Positions 43,257 to 52,418 are shown, numbered from the stretch's first letter. The stretch is DNA of 64,000 nt from Geotoga petraea (GCF_900102615.1 NZ_FMYV01000001.1:248913-312912); one strand, 5' to 3'. Made by a program: numbers and translations. Notes: generated by a model not told the origin, from the letters alone.

Positions 43257-44366
43257 TTATCTGATTTTTGGTTTTATCATTGATTTTCTTATATAAATAT
43301 TTAATTTTTTTGGTTTTTTAATAGTAATAACCAAAGGACCTCTTTTTACAGAAAGCCACCCAAATCCTGGTATAGAAAGATCGTAACCTTCTTTAATTGT
43401 TAACTTTTGTTCGTTGAACTCTATTTCATCAAAATTATAATCATCAGTATATGGTGGGAAAGTCACGTCTCTATTTTTCATAACGTCTTCTATTTTTTCA
43501 ATGTTTGTTTCATGTACAGATATATTGTTTGAAGCAAAAACTGTAAAAATAGGTTTTAGATCACCTTCTCCTCTTTCCTCAACAATAAAATAAACCAGTG
43601 AACTTATGAAAAAGACCCTTTCTTTTTCCAGTTTATAAGTACCAATTTCAATGTTTTTATTTGGTACCATTTTTACTTGAGTGTAAATATCAAAAAAATC
43701 ATATAACCTATCATCTGGTTCAATACCAGGGGTATCATAAATTTCAATATTTGATTGTGATAAATAAGTTTTGATTAAACTCAAAGTAGTGCCTGGATAA
43801 GAAGATACTGTAGCGTCGCCTTCAGATATTTTATTTAACACTGAAGATTTCCCTGTATTTGTAACTCCAATAATCAAAGCCTTTTCTTTTTCAGTCATTG
43901 TGATAATCTTTCGTATTTTGTTAAAACCAAATCCGGTTTTAGCTGAGATCATCCTAATATTTTCTTTTTTTATTCTTAATTTATTCCTAACTTTTTTAAA
44001 TAACCATTCTTTTACTTCTGATAATGCTGAAGTTTTCGGCAAAAGGTCTATTTTATTAGCTAATAAAATTACTTCTTTACCTTTTAATTTTTCAGCTATT
44101 TCATCTCTGAAAGTGCCTTCAAAGTCCATTATATCAATAACCCAAATTATAGTGTTAAAATCTTTTACAACTTCTTCTAATTGAGGTAAAAAATCTGAGT
44201 CTAAATTAAATGGCATTAAGTGATTATAATTTTTTAATTTAAAACACCTTTGACACAAAATTTTATCGTTTTCTATTATTTTTTCGTCTAAAACATTTTG
44301 CGGGATATAACCAGCTTTTTCTTTATCTAAAGATTGTATTGTAACTCCGCAACCTTCACATTTCAT
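43257..44366 (-). CDS. yqeH: Ribosome biogenesis GTPase YqeH
   Basis: This 369-residue circularly permuted GTPase acts in small-subunit assembly. A zinc finger (C3, C6, C38, C41) is followed by G4 NKIDLLPK, then G1 GVTNTGKSSV and G3 DTPG, which is the permuted order, and a C-terminal RNA-binding domain. The start ATG at 44366 overlaps the tandem-HAD gene by 11 bases; the yqeG-yqeH pairing is also known from Bacillus. Confidence 0.93.
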   Translation of the reverse strand: MKCEGCGVTIQSLDKEKAGYIPQNVLDEKIIENDKILCQRCFKLKNYNHLMPFNLDSDFLPQLEEVVKDFNTIIWVIDIMDFEGTFRDEIAEKLKGKEVILLANKIDLLPKTSALSEVKEWLFKKVRNKLRIKKENIRMISAKTGFGFNKIRKIITMTEKEKALIIGVTNTGKSSVLNKISEGDATVSSYPGTTLSLIKTYLSQSNIEIYDTPGIEPDDRLYDFFDIYTQVKMVPNKNIEIGTYKLEKERVFFISSLVYFIVEERGEGDLKPIFTVFASNNISVHETNIEKIEDVMKNRDVTFPPYTDDYNFDEIEFNEQKLTIKEGYDLSIPGFGWLSVKRGPLVITIKKPKKLNIYIRKSMIKPKIR

Positions 44367-45441
44367 TATTATTTCCCCCTTTTTCTTTAAAAAGTTTGGG
44401 TTTTTTTCTCATCATTTTAATACTCAACTTTTCAAGTTTTCTAACAAATTTAGTCCAACTACCTTCTTTTTTACTCAAAGGTTCAATCTTTATTGTATAA
44501 AATCCAGAAATATTTCCAGCTAAAATATCTGTGAAAAGTTGATCTCCTATTAAAACGCATTCATTAGGCTTCTTATTTAAAGATCTTAATTTTCTTTTTA
44601 TTTTATAGGTTAAGGGTTTTAGCGACAAAGGGTGAATGCCCACACCCAAATCGTACAATTCCTCTTTTAAGTTGTTGAATCTTGAAGCTCTTCCGTTCGT
44701 AGCTATCAAAATTTCAAAGCCTTTTGATTTTAGTTTTATCATCAAATCTTTAACTTTTTCAGGGATTTGCTCTGAATGCCAAGGTACTAAAGTGTTATCA
44801 AAATCAAAAATCAAAAGTTTGTGATTTGTATTAAAAATATGATCGTAATCTATATCAAAAATAGATTTTTGAAATTCATTTGGTACACCTAAGTCCATCA
44901 ATCTGAAAAACCACCCTATCGTATAAAAAAATATGAAATACATTAATCTGGAAAAATTTGCCATAAATTTTTTTGATTTACTTTCAATTTCATACATATA
45001 CGGATTTATCAATATTGTGTATAATCCCAGTTTATTTCCAGCGAATATATCTGTTATGAATAAATCACCAATCATCAAAGCATGTTCTGGTTTTGTTTCC
45101 ATAATATCCAAAACTTTTGAAAGCTTTTTTGTTGAGGGTTTTTTCATGTTAGAATAAACTTTGACTTTACCCATAGTTTTTTCTTCAATATGTTTTACCC
45201 TATTATCATTAGCGTTTGTGACAATTGCAACTTGAAAACCTTGAGCTAAAAGACGCTCGAATAAATCGAGCGTCTTTTCATTTATTTTTTTTTCTTTCCA
45301 TACGGTTATTGTGAAATCATAATCGAATAATACCGTTTTAAACCCCCATTTTTTGAGTTTCTCAAAATCTATGGAGTAGATATCTGGTTTATGTTCTCTG
45401 GGGATTGGGATGTATTTATACAATCCCGTTGTGTGGTTCAA
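44356..45441 (-). CDS. Tandem YqeG-like HAD phosphatase
   Basis: This 361-residue protein contains two HAD domains of the YqeG type in one chain. The first has DYDFT (40-44) and GDLFITD (125-131); the second has DFDNT (213-217) and GDQLFTD (299-305). Single YqeG proteins have about 170 residues, so this is a duplication and fusion. The first domain keeps both aspartates, but the order and linker (LMYFIFFYTIGWFFRLM) are unusual and may touch membrane. The start is TTG at 45441, 9 bases from GGAGG. It is coupled to yqeH. Confidence 0.85.
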   Translation of the reverse strand: MNHTTGLYKYIPIPREHKPDIYSIDFEKLKKWGFKTVLFDYDFTITVWKEKKINEKTLDLFERLLAQGFQVAIVTNANDNRVKHIEEKTMGKVKVYSNMKKPSTKKLSKVLDIMETKPEHALMIGDLFITDIFAGNKLGLYTILINPYMYEIESKSKKFMANFSRLMYFIFFYTIGWFFRLMDLGVPNEFQKSIFDIDYDHIFNTNHKLLIFDFDNTLVPWHSEQIPEKVKDLMIKLKSKGFEILIATNGRASRFNNLKEELYDLGVGIHPLSLKPLTYKIKRKLRSLNKKPNECVLIGDQLFTDILAGNISGFYTIKIEPLSKKEGSWTKFVRKLEKLSIKMMRKKPKLFKEKGGNNNEM

Positions 45442-45661
45442 CTTTTATAACCTCCATTTTAATAGCTTCTTCTTTAACAGATCTAATTAGTTTCAAAGCA
45501 TCATCTAAGTTATCTTTAGGAACAATAATTTTCAAGAAACCATTTTCTTGCCTGTTTCTTACACTCATCAGGTGTGCTTCTCCTTCTAAAAGATAAGTTA
45601 TTAGATGAATATCATTTTTATCTATATCAACATAAACATCATATTCTAATATATCGTTCAT
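45416..45661 (-). CDS. DUF4911-like protein
   Basis: This 81-residue small protein resembles DUF4911 (YDVYVDIDKNDIHLITYLLE, GEAHLMSVR, then LKIIVPKDNLDDALKLI). ATG 45661 follows GGAGGAG; the frame is open further upstream to 45739 but without an SD. It overlaps the HAD gene start by 26 bases. Its function is unknown; it lies between PhoH/PIN and YqeG-YqeH-type genes. Confidence 0.7.
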   Translation of the reverse strand: MNDILEYDVYVDIDKNDIHLITYLLEGEAHLMSVRNRQENGFLKIIVPKDNLDDALKLIRSVKEEAIKMEVIKVEPHNGIV

Positions 45662-45753
45662 TTTCTCCTCCAAATAAAAAATTACAACATTATTATATAG
45701 TTTTTTTTTTAATTTAATAGTAATAAATATTAAGAACACTTGACAATAATTTA

Positions 45754-47043
45754 TTACAATATTTCTGCTGCCAAAGTCGCCAATTCGGATCTTTCTCCTT
45801 TTTTCATTGTTATATGTGCAGCTATACCTGAGTTTTTAAATTTAGAGGCTGCATAAACCAAACCATTAGAGCTGCTGTCTAAATAAGGGTTATCTATTTG
45901 ATAAGGGTCCCCTGTCAAAATAATTTTTGTATTTTCTCCAACTCTGGTCAATATTGTTTTTACTTCTGCAGGAGTAAGATTTTGTGCTTCATCTATTATT
46001 ATAAATTGATCTGGTATAGATCTGCCCCTAATATAGGAAAGAACCTCTATCTCTAAAATGTCCCTTTTTTCTAAATAATCATCCGGTTTTTTCCCTTTGC
46101 CTGAAAACAAAAAATCCAAATTATCGTAAATAGGTTTTAACCAAGGTCTCATTTTTTCTTCGATACTGCCCGGTAGATATCCTATATCTTTGCCCATAGG
46201 TATTACTGGTTTTGAAACCATTAATTTTTCATATTTTTTTAATTCAACAACTTGGGTTAAACCGGCGGCCAAGGATACCAATGTTTTACCCGTGCCTGCA
46301 ATTCCGACAAGTGTAACAAATTTTATTTTTTCATTAAATAAAGCGTTAAAAGCAAAAAGTTGTTCTATGTTTCTGGGTTTAATACTGTAAAATTCATTGT
46401 CATAACTCAAGTTTATCTTTTCGAATCTTTCATTTTCGTTATAAATGTAATAACTTTTTCCATATTTTAGATAAGAGTTTGGGTTAATTTCTGAACCTTC
46501 TGGTAGTAATTTTAGGGCCTCGTCTTTTTCTAAATATTCTTTCTCATTTAAAAATTCTTTTTTTTCGGCTTCAAAATATCCATCAGGAAGAATTTTAATA
46601 TCCACTTTATCGGTTAAATAATCTTCTGATTTCAATCCAATAGCACTTGCCTTAACCCTAACATTCAAATCTTTACTCACTACTATTGTTTCAATGTCTT
46701 TATCTCTTTCATTTATATATTTAGCGTAAAAAAGAATATGATCGTCTTTAGACTGACCAAAATATTTGGGTATATCAGCATCTTTTCTATCTATGACCTC
46801 AATTTTCAAAAAGCCACCGTTGTCTAAATTCACTCCATCATGAAGATTCCCGTTATTTCTATAAGAATCTAATAATCTATTAACATCTCTTGCAGATTTG
46901 GCAACTTTGTCATTTCTGGTTTTCAATTTGTCAATTTCTTCAATAACTGGAAAAGGAATTATAACATTGTTATCTTGAAAATTAAAAATACATTCAGGAT
47001 CATGAATTAGTACATTGGTGTCCAAAATATAATTTTTTACCAT
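45754..47043 (-). CDS. PIN domain and PhoH-type ATPase
   Basis: This 429-residue protein has an N-terminal PIN nuclease-like domain (NYILDTNVLIHDPE, with conserved acidic residues to about 150) fused to a PhoH ATPase with Walker A GIAGTGKTLVSLAAG and Walker B FIIIDEAQNL. Such PhoH2-type proteins are reported as RNA helicase/RNases. It starts 1 base after the DnaQ-like gene stop with ATGGAGGGG as SD. Confidence 0.9.
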   Translation of the reverse strand: MVKNYILDTNVLIHDPECIFNFQDNNVIIPFPVIEEIDKLKTRNDKVAKSARDVNRLLDSYRNNGNLHDGVNLDNGGFLKIEVIDRKDADIPKYFGQSKDDHILFYAKYINERDKDIETIVVSKDLNVRVKASAIGLKSEDYLTDKVDIKILPDGYFEAEKKEFLNEKEYLEKDEALKLLPEGSEINPNSYLKYGKSYYIYNENERFEKINLSYDNEFYSIKPRNIEQLFAFNALFNEKIKFVTLVGIAGTGKTLVSLAAGLTQVVELKKYEKLMVSKPVIPMGKDIGYLPGSIEEKMRPWLKPIYDNLDFLFSGKGKKPDDYLEKRDILEIEVLSYIRGRSIPDQFIIIDEAQNLTPAEVKTILTRVGENTKIILTGDPYQIDNPYLDSSSNGLVYAASKFKNSGIAAHITMKKGERSELATLAAEIL

Positions 47044-47044
47044 T

Positions 47045-47611
47045 TTATCCCCTCCATTTTTTTAAAAAATCCTGCATTTGTGACATTGAAAATTTTTTAA
47101 CCAATTTCAAAAATAGTTTTGCAGTTATTATAGCATCATCCCTGGCTCTGTGTGGGATGAATTTTCCAAGTTTCAATTTCTTTGATAGGCTTTCCAAATT
47201 ATAAGGGCCATTTTTAATAAAAAATCTCGAAATTTCTAAAGTATCTAAATAATAGTTATCAACAGAATAAATTCCTGATTCCTTTGCGGCAATATCCAAA
47301 AAGTTTAGGTCCATTTCTACATTGTGTGAAATCAAAACAGAATTGGATATGTAATTTTTGAATTTGGGCATGATATCAGTTAAAAGAGGTGCAGTATCTA
47401 TATCAGAATTATTTAACTTGTGATAAGAAGAAACTTGTGCAGGGATTTTAATTTCAGGATTTACAAGAGATTGAAATATATAATCATATTTTATTTTGTT
47501 TTCATAGATTGGTACAGCGGCTATTTCTATAATCCTATCTCCTTTATATGGAGACAAGCCAGTAGTTTCAAAATCAAAAGCTACGAATACAGCTTCTTTC
47601 AAATTTATCAT
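47045..47611 (-). CDS. 3'-5' exonuclease, DnaQ/DEDDh family
   Basis: This 188-residue exonuclease has Exo I FVAFDFETTGL, Exo II LISHNVEMDLNFL and Exo III PHRARDDAIITAKLF, the DEDDh set. It could be the proofreading epsilon subunit or a stand-alone exonuclease; no polymerase is near, and Thermotogota often carry PolC with its own exonuclease. AAGGGAGG precedes the ATG. It is first in the minus-strand PhoH-HAD-YqeH-PduL series. Confidence 0.87.
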   Translation of the reverse strand: MINLKEAVFVAFDFETTGLSPYKGDRIIEIAAVPIYENKIKYDYIFQSLVNPEIKIPAQVSSYHKLNNSDIDTAPLLTDIMPKFKNYISNSVLISHNVEMDLNFLDIAAKESGIYSVDNYYLDTLEISRFFIKNGPYNLESLSKKLKLGKFIPHRARDDAIITAKLFLKLVKKFSMSQMQDFLKKWRG

Positions 47612-47630
47612 TAGTCTACCTCCCTTTAAA

Positions 47631-47639
47631 ATTATAACA
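47631..47639 (-). promoter_or_regulatory. Extended -10 promoter of the dnaQ-like/phoH operon
   Basis: On the minus strand TGTTATAAT gives a TGn-extended exact -10 (47636-47631), 20 bases before the ATG. The -35 is weak. Confidence 0.65.
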
Positions 47640-47682
47640 TAAACTCTTTTATTAAATTATTTTAATTTTGTTTGTTATTTGT

Positions 47683-47711
47683 TGAAATTTAGTTTTATTT
47701 ATCTTAGAATA
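47683..47711 (+). promoter_or_regulatory. Promoter upstream of the aminotransferase gene
   Basis: TTGAAA (47683-47688), a 17-base spacer and TAGAAT (47706-47711). A second candidate, TTTATA-17-TATGAT (47726-47754), would place the start point on the inverted repeat at 47759. Confidence 0.55.
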
Positions 47712-47758
47712 AGTTTATTTAAACTTTATAAAAAGTATATTATGAGTTATGATTATTA

Positions 47759-47774
47759 TGAAAAAAATTTCATG
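47759..47774 (+). promoter_or_regulatory. ATGAA-N6-TTCAT operator-like site, aminotransferase leader
   Basis: Inverted repeat ATGAA-AAAAAT-TTCAT between the predicted promoter and the SD (GAGGTG) of the aminotransferase gene. It has the same arms and spacing as the sites at 34204 and 54795. Confidence 0.6.
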
Positions 47775-47791
47775 ATAGCGAGGTGTTATAA

Positions 47792-48988
47792 ATGAGATAT
47801 TCTGAGAGAGTCTTAAACATGCAGGAATCACCTATAAGAAAATTAATTCCCTTTGCTGAAGAAGCCAAGAAAAAAGGGAAAAAAGTATACCATTTAAATA
47901 TTGGCCAACCTGACCTTGAAACACCAAAAGAGTTTTTTGAAGGCATAAATAATGCCCCAAAAGTTGTAGCTTATTCTCATTCTGCTGGGATTATAGAGTT
48001 GAGAAATGCATTTTCTGAGTACTACAGAAAATGGAATATGAATTTGGATCCAGAAGAATTAATAATCACAACAGGTGGTTCTGAAGCGATAATATTTGCT
48101 TTGGCATCTGTTGCAGATCCAAATGATGAAATAGTAGTAATTGAACCATTTTATGCAAACTACAGGGGCTTTGCCGAAATGCTTAATTTAAAGTTAGTTC
48201 CTGTTCAAGCTTCACCTGACAATGGATATGCTTTGCCTTCAAAAGAAGAATTTGAAAAAGTAATTACAGATAGAACAAAAGCCATTATATACTCAAACCC
48301 TTCCAATCCAACTGGAGCTGTATATACAGAAGAAGAGATTAAAAGAATAGATCAAATTGCTGTTGAAAATGATTTATATATAATATCAGATGAAGTCTAT
48401 AAAGAATTTACATTTGATGGAAGAAAACATATTTCAATTATGAACTTTGAAAACAAAGATAGGTACATTGTTGTAGATAGTATTTCTAAGCGATATTCTG
48501 CGTGTGGAGCCAGAATAGGAGTGTTTGCAACTAAAAATAAAGAATTATTAGCTCAAGCTATGAAATTTGCTCAATCAAGGTTATGTTCTCCTGTTATGGC
48601 ACAGTACGGAACTGTTTCATTGTTGAAAAATTTGGACGATTCTTATTTTGAAGAGATGATAGAAGAATATCAAAAGAGAAGAGATGCTGTTTACGAAGAA
48701 TTATCTAAAATTGATGGAGTAACTTTCAAGAAGCCACAAGGATCTTTTTATGTGTCCGCAGAAATTCCCGTTGATGATAGCGAAGAATTTATAAAATGGA
48801 TGCTTACTGACTTTGATTTAGATAATGAAACTGTTATGGTTGCACCTTTAAATGGTTTTTATGCAACAAAAACAGCAGGTAAGAAAGAAATAAGAATTGC
48901 TTATGTTCTTGAACCAGAATCGTTAAAAAAAGCATGTCAAATATTGAGAAAAGGCATAGAAGAATACAATAATATCAAGACAAGATAA
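47792..48988 (+). CDS. Class I/II PLP-dependent aminotransferase
   Basis: This 398-residue aspartate/aromatic aminotransferase-like enzyme has VYHLNIGQPDLETP, the NPSNPTGAVYTEEE motif, SDEVYKEF and the PLP-binding lysine in VVDSISKRYSACGARIG. It moves amino groups between amino acids and keto acids in the cytoplasm; the substrate range is not readable from sequence. GAGGTG is the SD. It forms a single-gene unit closed by a terminator, and its leader carries the shared inverted repeat. Confidence 0.92.
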   Translation: MRYSERVLNMQESPIRKLIPFAEEAKKKGKKVYHLNIGQPDLETPKEFFEGINNAPKVVAYSHSAGIIELRNAFSEYYRKWNMNLDPEELIITTGGSEAIIFALASVADPNDEIVVIEPFYANYRGFAEMLNLKLVPVQASPDNGYALPSKEEFEKVITDRTKAIIYSNPSNPTGAVYTEEEIKRIDQIAVENDLYIISDEVYKEFTFDGRKHISIMNFENKDRYIVVDSISKRYSACGARIGVFATKNKELLAQAMKFAQSRLCSPVMAQYGTVSLLKNLDDSYFEEMIEEYQKRRDAVYEELSKIDGVTFKKPQGSFYVSAEIPVDDSEEFIKWMLTDFDLDNETVMVAPLNGFYATKTAGKKEIRIAYVLEPESLKKACQILRKGIEEYNNIKTR

Positions 48989-48992
48989 ATAA

Positions 48993-49024
48993 AAAGATGG
49001 TTGAAATTTCAGCCATCTTTTTTT
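48993..49024. terminator. Terminator after the aminotransferase gene
   Basis: AAAGATGGTTGAAA (48993-49006) pairs with TTTCAGCCATCTTT (49007-49020), a continuous inverted repeat with one GU pair, followed by T7. It overlaps the end of the convergent RsbW-like gene and may serve both strands. Confidence 0.85.
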
Positions 49025-49401
49025 AGTTTGACTATTATTTTATTTTTTCCATCATAATATTCGTATTCAAAGTGATCTGCCAGATTCTTGACTAAATGTA
49101 AACCCAGGCCGTGTCCTTCTTCAATACACTTTTCTACTAATTTTTTAGTGTCTTCAATATCAATATAAAAAGGAGGTATTTCACCACCTTGACTGTAAAC
49201 CTCTATTTTTAAATGATCCTCAAAGTCTTTTATATGTAAGACAGAATTATCTGCATATTTAATCGAGTTACTTCCCAATTCATCAAGTATAATTTCCAAT
49301 TTAAAAAAAATATCCTCGGAGATATTTTTTATAGACTTTTTTAAATTATCTATATCTTCTATTAATTTTTTAGGTTGAGTTAATTTCAATTCATAATTCA
49401 T
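49009..49401 (-). CDS. ATP-binding protein, RsbW/SpoIIAB-like (HATPase_c_2)
   Basis: This 130-residue GHKL ATPase has N-box LDELGSNSIKYADN and G-box GHGLGLHLVKNLAD, the pattern of anti-sigma serine kinases such as RsbW. No transmembrane or receiver domain is present. It overlaps the upstream membrane protein gene by 4 bases. The partner sigma or anti-anti-sigma factor is not adjacent; two alternative sigma factors lie elsewhere in the window. Confidence 0.8.
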   Translation of the reverse strand: MNYELKLTQPKKLIEDIDNLKKSIKNISEDIFFKLEIILDELGSNSIKYADNSVLHIKDFEDHLKIEVYSQGGEIPPFYIDIEDTKKLVEKCIEEGHGLGLHLVKNLADHFEYEYYDGKNKIIVKLKKDG

Positions 49402-50621
49402 GATTTCCCCCTAAAATAAATTAATTTTTTAATCATTATTATAAACACAAGAATAATCAAAGCTATTAAAAATGCATTAACTGTTCTCAAAATTCCGAGA
49501 TATATAGGAGTATGAAAATGCAAAAAAGTGTTAATTATACTTACAGGCAATATAGACTTTCCAAGAATCCATATTAGCTTACCAAAATAAGTATCAAAAG
49601 GTTTTGTGAAAAAGAAAAAATAAGAAATCAACTCTTTAGTTCTTGGCCTTGCAATTAAATATTGATCTAAAAAATCTCTTATTTGTCTTTCGATATCTAA
49701 AACAAATCCCCAGTTATTGCTTCTTATTAAATAAAGAAAAACACCTAATAGACCAATGATTAAAATAATTATATCACTTTTATAAAATTTATCAAATTTT
49801 TTGGAATAAAGGTATTTTATGAATATAAAAAAAGGTAACCCCAACAAAACGATCTTTACTCCTCTAATAGTATTCAATTTGAATATAAAGTTGAAATCAA
49901 ATCCACTCGCATAGATTAATATACCAAAAATTATACTATATAATACAATTTTAAAAACGTTTTTATTCGATATTTTAAAAAATATAATATAACTTAAAAA
50001 CAATCCCGCAATTGTGAAAGACCAATTGTAGAAGAATAATAAAGATACAAAGTACAGCATAAAAAATATTGGCATATAAATAAGTAAATTAGCTGAAATC
50101 AAAATATTAGAAATGTATTTCAAGTATTCACCACTGTACGATTGTTCTATATCCTTGTAGTAGGCTGGTTCTCCTAAATATTTCTCTATATTTTCTACTA
50201 AAGAAGCTTTTTTTTCATGATCTGGTATATAAAAATATTGTATCTTTCTTTCTTCAAAAGCTCTAATAAATCTTCTGACTACTATATCATTAGAATATTT
50301 ATCTAATTCTTCTGGTTTAATATAGTGTACATATTTTATCTTTTTCAAAAATTCATCTGTTAAAGAATTTTTAACTTTTAAAAAAACTTCATCGCTTGGA
50401 GAGAATTCAGCGATAAAAATATGATCATAGTTTTTTATATTTTCCAAAAATTCTTTTTGATTGTCAACTTTTATCATTATAATAGAATTCTTTTCGATTA
50501 CTTCTTTGTTTATAAAAGAGTAATCTTGAGTATTTTTAAAATCATAATATGAAATAAAAATTGTAAAAATTATTGAGAATATAATATTGATGTATAAGAA
50601 AATCTTCTTAAATTTTTTCAT
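49398..50621 (-). CDS. Polytopic membrane protein, DUF5693-like
   Basis: This 407-residue protein has a signal-anchor (IFLYINIIFSIIFTIFISYY), an extracytoplasmic domain to about residue 165 and then about seven membrane spans. The loop DFLDQYLIARPRTKELISYF resembles DUF5693, a family often near cell-surface polysaccharide genes. Its function is unknown. It lies between the pseudouridine synthase and the RsbW-like ATPase, with AAAGGA as SD. Confidence 0.7.
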   Translation of the reverse strand: MKKFKKIFLYINIIFSIIFTIFISYYDFKNTQDYSFINKEVIEKNSIIMIKVDNQKEFLENIKNYDHIFIAEFSPSDEVFLKVKNSLTDEFLKKIKYVHYIKPEELDKYSNDIVVRRFIRAFEERKIQYFYIPDHEKKASLVENIEKYLGEPAYYKDIEQSYSGEYLKYISNILISANLLIYMPIFFMLYFVSLLFFYNWSFTIAGLFLSYIIFFKISNKNVFKIVLYSIIFGILIYASGFDFNFIFKLNTIRGVKIVLLGLPFFIFIKYLYSKKFDKFYKSDIIILIIGLLGVFLYLIRSNNWGFVLDIERQIRDFLDQYLIARPRTKELISYFFFFTKPFDTYFGKLIWILGKSILPVSIINTFLHFHTPIYLGILRTVNAFLIALIILVFIIMIKKLIYFRGKS

Positions 50622-50623
50622 GA

Positions 50624-51523
50624 TTAGTTATCCTTTAAATCTTCTAATCGTTTAAGAACATCTTCCAAATCTTTATACAAAGGAGCTTTTATATCATAAG
50701 TTTTTCCGTTCATTTCAAAATAAAATCTAAAGGAATGTAAGAAAAACCTTCTTAATCCCACTTTTCTTTTCAACATTTTGTTTATTTCTTTATCTCCATA
50801 CAAATTATCCCCCGCAACTGGATGGGATATATCTGCAAATTGTTTTCTTATTTGATGTTTCCTCCCTGTTAAAAGCTCGACTTCTACAAAAGAAAGGGAT
50901 ATATTATCGATTTTGAAATTATCTATTTTTTTGTATTTTAAAACAGCTTCTTTCCCTTCAACTTGACTTTTTAAAGTCCCAGAAGAATCTATATTGCCTA
51001 TCAGTAAAGTAATATAGTATTTTTTAGTTTCTCTGCTCTTTATTTTTTTGGATAAGATTCTTGACATAACCTTGTTTTTGGCTATAAGTAAAGCTCCAGA
51101 GGTTAGTTTATCGAGTCTGTGAACAAGATGTGGTTCATATTCATCTTTTGAATTATATTTAGCTCCTTCTATAATTGTTACCATTTCTTCACCTGTTCCT
51201 GGATGCATAGATACTTTTGGTGGTTTGTTAATAGCAAAAAAATCGGCATCTTCGTATAACACATCATAATCTAAAGGCCTTTCTTTCATAGTTGGCTTTA
51301 ATGGTCTTTCCATTTTTTTATCTATAAAATCTTCGTCGATTTCAACTAAATCACCTAAATTTAATTTGAAATTATTATTTTTAATTGTATGTCCATTGAC
51401 TTTTATTTTACCCTTTCTAATCATTTTAAAAATAGATCCTAACTTGACTTTTTTCATTTCATTTCTCAAAAATTTGTCCAGTCTATTATAGTAATTAGTC
51501 TTATCTACAATAACTTTTTTCAT
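50624..51523 (-). CDS. RluA-family 23S rRNA pseudouridine synthase
   Basis: This 299-residue enzyme has an N-terminal S4 domain (YYNRLDKFLRNEMKK to about 65) and an RluA catalytic domain with the active-site aspartate in LVHRLDKLTSGALLIAKN, plus GRKHQIRKQFADISHPVAGD and LYGD. It could be RluC or RluD. ATG 51523, after GGAGGTTTTT, is preferred over the upstream in-frame ATG at 51541. Confidence 0.9.
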   Translation of the reverse strand: MKKVIVDKTNYYNRLDKFLRNEMKKVKLGSIFKMIRKGKIKVNGHTIKNNNFKLNLGDLVEIDEDFIDKKMERPLKPTMKERPLDYDVLYEDADFFAINKPPKVSMHPGTGEEMVTIIEGAKYNSKDEYEPHLVHRLDKLTSGALLIAKNKVMSRILSKKIKSRETKKYYITLLIGNIDSSGTLKSQVEGKEAVLKYKKIDNFKIDNISLSFVEVELLTGRKHQIRKQFADISHPVAGDNLYGDKEINKMLKRKVGLRRFFLHSFRFYFEMNGKTYDIKAPLYKDLEDVLKRLEDLKDN

Positions 51524-51551
51524 AAAAACCTCCATTTGCAATTGTATATAG

Positions 51552-51580
51552 TTGAATATATTGAAAAATAAATTTATAAT
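51552..51580 (+). promoter_or_regulatory. Promoter of the 51636 gene
   Basis: TTGAAT (51552-51557), a 17-base spacer and TATAAT (51575-51580), 55 bases before the start codon, in a very AT-rich divergent gap. Confidence 0.75.
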
Positions 51581-51635
51581 ATATATATAATAAATATATA
51601 ATTATCCATAAATATTATATCATGAGGTGAGTGAA

Positions 51636-52328
51636 ATGTATAAGGAAACATTATCTACTCTGTTAAGCTTTGTTGGAAAAGATATTTTAAAGGAAAAAAA
51701 TATTAACAAACTTGAAGAAAGTATTTTTTCAAAACTCAATAAAAAGGAGGAGTTTATAGAAATAGTTGATTATTTAGAAGGACTTGAAGACTTCTCTATA
51801 AAAAATCAGTTATATGAAATGTTGAAGATAAAGGCCTTTGATTTGTTGAAGATAGTATATTCTGAAGATTTAATCAAATATGGAGATATGAAATACGAAA
51901 TTTCAATAGATTTTGAAGATTTCCGTTCTATAATTGAATTTATAGATGTTGATGAAATTAAAGGAGAAAAAATATTCAACATCTTATCTCCAAAAATCTC
52001 TGTTAGATTATCAACCCTGAATGAAATAGTTAATGGAGAGAGCTCATCAAATAGAATTTGGTATGAAAATGAAATTAAAGGGGTATTAAATAGGTTAAAA
52101 CCACTAACAAAAAAATTTTTAAAAATGCTGATTGAAAAAGGTAAGATGGACTCTGATGAAATTGTAAAAGAGTTAGATCTAAAAAATTATCGTTCTATTT
52201 CAGCTTTAGTTAGTGCTATTTCAAGAAATTCTCCAAAAGATAAGGAAAAACTGGTGTTTAAAGATGGAAACAGTATAAAAATAAATCAAAAATATATCGA
52301 TTTAATTTCAAAACATGTAAATAACTAA
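51636..52328 (+). CDS. Hypothetical protein with C-terminal winged-helix-like region
   Basis: This 230-residue soluble, charged protein is not recognised. The first two thirds are helical and acidic; residues about 155-225 (LKPLTKKFLKMLIEKGKMDS, then DEIVKELDLKNYRSISALVS) look like a winged helix, which suggests a DNA-binding or regulatory role but proves nothing. GAGGTG at 51624-51629 fits ATG 51636 (6-base spacing); GTG 51627 lies within it. It is a single gene with its own promoter. Confidence 0.7.
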   Translation: MYKETLSTLLSFVGKDILKEKNINKLEESIFSKLNKKEEFIEIVDYLEGLEDFSIKNQLYEMLKIKAFDLLKIVYSEDLIKYGDMKYEISIDFEDFRSIIEFIDVDEIKGEKIFNILSPKISVRLSTLNEIVNGESSSNRIWYENEIKGVLNRLKPLTKKFLKMLIEKGKMDSDEIVKELDLKNYRSISALVSAISRNSPKDKEKLVFKDGNSIKINQKYIDLISKHVNN

Positions 52329-52389
52329 AATTATTTGTTCTATTCAAAGATAACCTTAATATATCTTTCTCTGAATATTTGTCATCAAC

Positions 52390-52418
52390 TTGATAAATAT
52401 AAAATGAATATGTATAAT
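52390..52418 (+). promoter_or_regulatory. Promoter of the chemoreceptor gene
   Basis: TTGATA (52390-52395), a 17-base spacer and TATAAT (52413-52418), 44 bases before the start codon. It matches the sigma-A form, not a sigma-28 flagellar promoter. Confidence 0.8.
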
